This document shows, one piece after another, positions 59,781 through 64,000 of a DNA stretch of 64,000 nucleotides (the stretch's first letter is position 1; the number at the start of each line of letters is the position of its first letter). The stretch is from Trichoplax adhaerens (taxonomy: Eukaryota > Placozoa > Uniplacotomia > Trichoplacea > Trichoplacidae), in NCBI RefSeq assembly GCF_000150275.1, contig NW_002060950.1, forward strand, positions 1,662,106-1,726,105. Direction: 5' to 3'. The notes beneath the pieces were generated by a model that saw only the letters and a list, made by a program, of their open reading frames with translations, was not told the DNA's origin and did not search any database. A program made the translations under genes and the position numbers.

Positions 59781-60110
59781 TATAGGTAGGGACTACTAAA
59801 GAGAAAGCGAGGGACAGGAAACGGTCGTTCACTATACTTATAATGTGGAGGGTGATTAATTATTGTACTAATCATTTCAACTGTATCGTATATCTGCAGC
59901 GGTACACTATACTGTCTACTATTCGTATCCAAACTAGCTGCAAACATGCTGCTAAGTTGGTTTTGTGCAGTATGGTATACGGTTTCATTGATACCGTACA
60001 GTAGGATGACCGGAAAATGATCAGCCTCCATATTATTTTGTACTGAAAATGGCTTCCCGTCCTCTCTTTCTCATTGGTAGTCCCTAGTATAGGAGTAACA
60101 TATACTGCGC
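59740..60110. mobile_element. Possible MITE-like element with inverted termini
   Basis: GGGACTACTAAAGAGAAAG at 59,789-59,807 and CTTTCTCATTGGTAGTCCC at 60,066-60,084 are inverted copies matching at 17 of 19 positions. Weaker inverted similarity extends inward (ACAGGAAACGG against a CCCGTCC side) and outward (ACTATAGTATAG against CTAGTATAGGAG). The interior (about 260 bp) has no transposase and contains one GTACAGTA word. The size and shape fit a non-autonomous element, but no target-site duplication could be confirmed. It abuts the stop codon of ARM-SPRY. Minus-strand frames across it are not supported. Confidence 0.4.
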
Positions 60111-60206
60111 CAGTCAAGGGATAGAATCGATGCTATAACGACATTTATTTATAAATAATTAAACCTTTGGTTATTTAAATTTTGGATAATTACAAATAGA
60201 TACAAA

Positions 60207-61255
60207 ATGCCAAGTCAATATGTAGCTATTGGCTCGACACCATCATTTAACAAAAAGTCATCGAAAAGAAAAAAAAAGATTTCAATATCCAATTCCGATT
60301 CCTTTAATGCCCTAGAGGGACGTACAATTTATGTTCCCGATTTTATGATTTACTATGAAGTTAGCCTTCAAAGTATATCGATCGACGTTGAAAAGTACGG
60401 CTTTTGGTGGACAAATAATATCAATAAGGTGTATAATTGTTTATCGTTCATCATAATTTACTTGATTAGCCGCTATTGATTAATACCAAATTAATTCTTT
60501 CTTTCTCATATATTTAGTTTTATTGTAAATTATCATCTGATCGGAAGCTAACCATGCCAGATGGCGAGGAATTTGATATCACAGAAGTATGCTAATTATG
60601 CAGTGGAAACATTTAGAAAATATTATGAATTGCCAGTTTACTGATTCACTGTTACCTTAATGGCTGTTATTGACTATAAACTAAGTAATTGACTATTTTC
60701 TTAATTAGAAACAACTTATCATTGGTTGTGGATTATGCCTACCCGATTTATTCGGATTTTTTACCGTAAATGGTCAACAATATGGTAAATGAGTTTAACC
60801 GCATCATTCTTTGTAGTATATATTAACCTATTACCTTATTGACTTGCTTACTTATGATTGATGTACGTATATTATCTTTCTATGTATGTGTATCAATTAA
60901 CATACACTATTTGCAACGGTAGACTTCAAATTAATTTAATTTTATCCCTTAATGATATACTCATATGTTCGTAAGGATAACATTTTAGAAGTTGACTCAA
61001 TACATATCATTTTTACTCGTAGGTCAATATTATAAATTAGAAATTGATGATAGCATAGAAGGTTTACCTATCCCCTATTTCACCAATTTTAATCATCGAA
61101 TCAATTACGGTGAATCGGAATTTTTATATCAAGCTGCCGATAAAAGTAAAGCACGTTTAAAGCAATGTAAAAAATTGCAAGAATTGGCTATTTTACAGAG
61201 TGCAGCAAATGGTAGAGGAAATCCAGCGGATTTCCTCGATGATTATTTAAATTAA
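60207..61255 (+). CDS. Small SPRY-like protein of unknown function
   Basis: Four exons: 60207-60428, 60518-60586, 60709-60784, 61023-61255. The sum is 600 nt, 199 residues. The ATG at 60,207 follows AAA (good context). The N-terminus is Ser/Lys-rich with a basic patch (KKSSKRKKKIS) that could be a nuclear or nucleolar signal. The middle (MIYYEVSLQSIS, then a WW pair, then LIIGCGLCLPDLFGFFTVNG) resembles the core strands of a SPRY domain, in which YYEV, DxIGCGL and FFTxNG are typical; the GDDxxSxxxDG part is missing or highly changed. The C-terminus (residues about 155-199) is a helical Lys/Gln-rich tail ending ADFLDDYLN. It starts 427 bp after the ARM-SPRY stop on the same strand, so it may be a split-off relative of that gene's SPRY half. 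I do not recognise the family with certainty. Confidence 0.7.
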
Positions 61256-62710
61256 TACATCATAATAATTCTATTTTTTATATACGTATTAGATAATTTA
61301 AAGTATTTTGTTAACTGTAAATAAAATAATTGATTGGTATGTGTACATAAAATGCTTTGTGGGAAGAAATGAAAATTAGTCGTTAGGTAAAAGGCAAAGT
61401 TCGCTATCATATCCACAATACGACGCAGCATCAGATCTGTTCACCTCTTTCTATCTAATTGAAACAACACATCTTAACATTAATTGAATTCATTACAATG
61501 TACCCCCTCCTACTTTATTGCTATCTTTGTATACCACGACTATATCAGGTATACCTACTCGTAAATTCGTATGAAGAGCAGTCCCGTAGCAAGTGCGAGC
61601 TGCGAAACAGAGTTCATTATTGCCAAGGAGGTGCAAATTTAAAATTGACCTAATAACTTCATTCAAAGTTGCTATTTTAAATATGAGGGAACAGATCATA
61701 ACACAAAACACTAACTAAAATACATTTTGACTTTCTAGAGAGAAGGTAACTGGCTAAGTCGTAATATTATAGATGCTCTGAATCAGTAAATGTAAAAGTT
61801 GCACGAATCCCTCATAACTATCGCAAATATAGTGCTTCCTATGCAGATAGGATCACAGTGTATCGTGTACCATTTCTGACTGCTTTGCATACCATTTAGT
61901 TGCAATACTAATTAAAGATAATCTGATATTAGAGAGGTCGAAGAATGCTAAATATTGATTAATTTCTATTGGATAGAGCTTGTGCAGATTTTACTACTTA
62001 ACTAATCGTTTAAGAAATTAATTTAGTGTTGCCAGGTCAAAATTCTCAACTTGAGCCATATTCCAATATAATTTATCAAAATCTTGATACTGCAAGCTTG
62101 AATATGAGCTAGTGGATGGTATAGTCATGAACTACTGAAGTCAAAATATTACCCTCTTCCACCGTCTACTTTCCCTCTCTCTCTCTTACTATAATCTCCG
62201 GGGATTATAGAATAAGAGAGAAGTAGACGGTGGAAAATTATATTTGAGTAATCCCTAGTACAATATAGTAGCCGAGAATACTTTGCAAAATTCACCTGGT
62301 ATCATTTGACACAATCAGAGTATAATGTCTGAAACATGTCATAACGTTAGTCCTTTCATATTAGCTGTTGCTAGTCATTGGATCGGATTACAGCAATAAT
62401 AGCCTGGCAAGCATGATCATAGTTCCTAACACTACCATTTAATACAGCTATTACTATAGGAGTTGAATTGGCTATTGCCAATGACGCTGGTAAGTAGCAT
62501 GTTGCTTAGGCTACGATCTTCTCCATCTCCTTCTTCCCTTCTTGCAGAGCTGCAGCTTGGATTCTTCAATTCTACTCGTTAAGAGAGCACTCGAAGGACT
62601 TATTCAATACTATCTAGGCTTTAATACCATCTAATTCAGTGCATGTAGCAACCTTGTAGGTGGATCTCCATTGCAAGCAAGACTCAGGTAACACAAGCAT
62701 TAAAGCAAAC
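61256..62710. other. Intergenic space with a strong hairpin
   Basis: AT-rich sequence without a supported gene. An AATAAA word near 61,320 may end the small SPRY-like transcript. The main structure is the hairpin at 62,157-62,235, listed separately. A 72-codon minus-strand frame (61,493-61,711) has no recognisable domain. Confidence 0.5.
62157..62235. repeat. Long inverted repeat (hairpin)
   Basis: The left arm TTCCACCGTCTACTT plus a CT-rich tract and ATAATC faces the right arm GATTATAG, an AAGAGAGAAG tract and AGTAGACGGTGGAA around a 6-nt loop (TCCGGG). Arms are about 33-40 bp with minor bulges in the CT tract. It could be a short foldback element or a transcribed hairpin; no flanking gene relation is evident. 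Confidence 0.7.
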
Positions 62711-62878
62711 ATGAAGAAAAAGACTGCCGATAGAAAGCGATTTTCACGCCAATTAAAGGATTGTCCCATCGATCGTCCTTTCGAGGTTAAAAAAACTAAA
62801 AATAAACGTCATATCCTTGGTACTAAGACTAAAAATGGCCGATTTGCTGGTTATACTAACTCCAAACTGGCTTTAAAG
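62711..62878 (+). CDS. NOP14: First exon of a NOP14-like ribosome biogenesis protein (partial)
   Basis: An ATG at 62,711 (AAACATGAAG) opens 56 codons that end in phase at a good donor (AAAG|GTACGT). The segment RPFEVKKTKNKRHILGTKTK then GRFAGYTNSKLAL resembles the conserved NOP14 start (NPFEVxxNRxKFxILGRK...GxPGxSRxxAxxKR). NOP14 is a nucleolar component of the small-subunit processome needed for 18S rRNA maturation. The peptide is highly basic, as expected. No second exon is seen in the remaining 1.1 kb, so the gene either continues beyond the window after a long intron or is a truncated copy. The assignment rests on one short exon. Confidence 0.5.
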
Positions 62879-64000
62879 GTACGTATACAATTCTTCTGCC
62901 TAACATTGTCGTATATAGGCAATCGATTGTCTTGTAAGATTCTTGTTATTATGCTTCGGTCTTAATCGAGTTTAATGTCATCGTTTATTCTGTAACTTAC
63001 AACCATTGGAGAGGATAGAATAGGAAGGCAGTTGATCCATGTAAATTGCTCTAGTATCACTAATCATGTTGTTTACCGATGAATGCCGTCATTGAAATGA
63101 AGGTAGCTCTCACCATTGGACTACCTGTTGTCCTTACCGTTGTGATATTACGAAGGGTTGTATAACCGCATGTTGTGATAGAAATAGATTGATACATTAC
63201 TCGAGTATCCGATAATTTCAAAGGTGCAACGGCTATCTGCCATATTCTACCTTCTACTCTGCCAATAGATGCAACAATCTGGATAATATTACGAAACTCC
63301 GCAGGTGTATAGGCGACATTATCCACACGCTTTACAATTCTGTGGGCGTAGAAGTAAGGCGATCACCTAACGTGGGGCTCTTTAATCTCATCATCTACCA
63401 TCAACTCTTTTACCTTGTAGCTATAGATACAGCTATGTAACATTATTCTTTACTGTAACTACTGTAAAACTGATGATCATTCGAAGTAGTACAACAAACG
63501 ATATGAAGATATTCAATCCATTCTACCATCAACTATCATGCCATTTAGGTCGTACGTTAGACTATCCTTCAAAATGGAGATTGATCTCATTGTTACTATT
63601 CGTTAGCTACCAGTTGTCATCATTTTACAAATAATCAACTAGTACTACGATGATATTTATATATATTACGCATTATCTTACTACTAACCAATTAAAGTTG
63701 CTAAGAGGTTATTTCATATGTTCTATGCTGACGTACCAATGGATAAAACCACTGGGGACCATATTACCAAGTCGTTTACGTGATATTGTCCACGTACTCT
63801 ATGATCATCTCATGTAGGAGCTATACAATTACCTAATGTAGGATTTAAATTGGATTATGAGCTATAACAATCACGAAATTCCACGTCTAAGTTGCCATCC
63901 TTCAGCATAATTTAACCATAGGAAGATTTAGTCTTATACCTCGATCATATTCTATAGTATGGCTATCGATGCAACCATTAACATGATTGAATGATGGCTG
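62879..64000. other. No recognisable exon
   Basis: This should be intron 1 of the NOP14-like gene if that gene is intact. No NOP14-like exon is visible. An 88-codon minus-strand frame (63,060-63,326) of even composition is open but has no start context or family I know. No GTAC cluster is present. Confidence 0.4.

Noticed and set aside
59702-60117. Minus-strand frames of 81-109 codons
   Set aside because: They cross the putative MITE and the last ARM-SPRY exon on the opposite strand, with no recognisable domain.
63060-63326. 88-codon minus-strand frame
   Set aside because: Even composition made it worth a look, but it has no start context, no family match I can recall and no neighbouring exons.

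Overview
The window is nuclear DNA from an AT-rich animal. The evidence is many short GT-AG introns (mostly 60-300 bp), standard genetic code, no operons, and metazoan proteins such as NDST, CDC25, KCMF1, TTC1, a PWWP2 relative and a PNRC relative. The compact layout (about one gene per 6 kb) and divergent proteins suggest a non-bilaterian such as a sponge or placozoan. That placement is inference; I cannot fix the species.

Gene order, from spliced models joined by hand with phase checks: PWWP2-like (+, 4.1-6.9 kb), TTC1 (-, 7.7-10.3 kb), single-exon heparan sulfate N-deacetylase/N-sulfotransferase NDST (-, 11.6-14.2 kb), NMNAT (+, 15.3-18.8 kb), a 74-residue PNRC/Edc1-like decapping factor (-, 21.2-21.4 kb), an RNF38/RNF44-like RING-H2 E3 ligase (+, 24.3-29.3 kb), a 20-exon CDC25 phosphatase (+, 32.7-39.6 kb), KCMF1 (-, 40.8-45.1 kb), a membrane-anchored armadillo-plus-SPRY protein of about 1,242 residues (+, 48.8-59.8 kb), a small SPRY-like gene (+, 60.2-61.3 kb), and what looks like exon 1 of NOP14 (+, 62.7 kb), whose remaining exons are not seen. 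The models for TTC1, NMNAT, RNF38/44, CDC25, KCMF1, ARM-SPRY and the small SPRY-like gene all sum to whole codons. The genes are unrelated housekeeping and signalling genes and do not form a pathway cluster.

Spaces between genes, and some first introns, are filled by two kinds of repeat. From about 1.9 to 32 kb there are dense clusters of a self-complementary motif built on TACTGTACAGTA. It produces many spurious open frames rich in Y-S-T-V-Q and supplies the last codons of NMNAT. From 42.8 to 48.1 kb there are ordinary tandem repeats (about 189, 119, 60 and 320-340 bp units), the largest an array of about six units, each with an internal hairpin.

The most unusual observations are: (1) two apparent ultra-short introns (28 nt, and 23 or 29 nt) whose removal restores reading frame in otherwise good genes; (2) the transmembrane-ARM-SPRY architecture; (3) the tiny PNRC-like gene with a changed Dcp2-activation motif; (4) the palindromic GTAC repeat family, including its capture as coding sequence.
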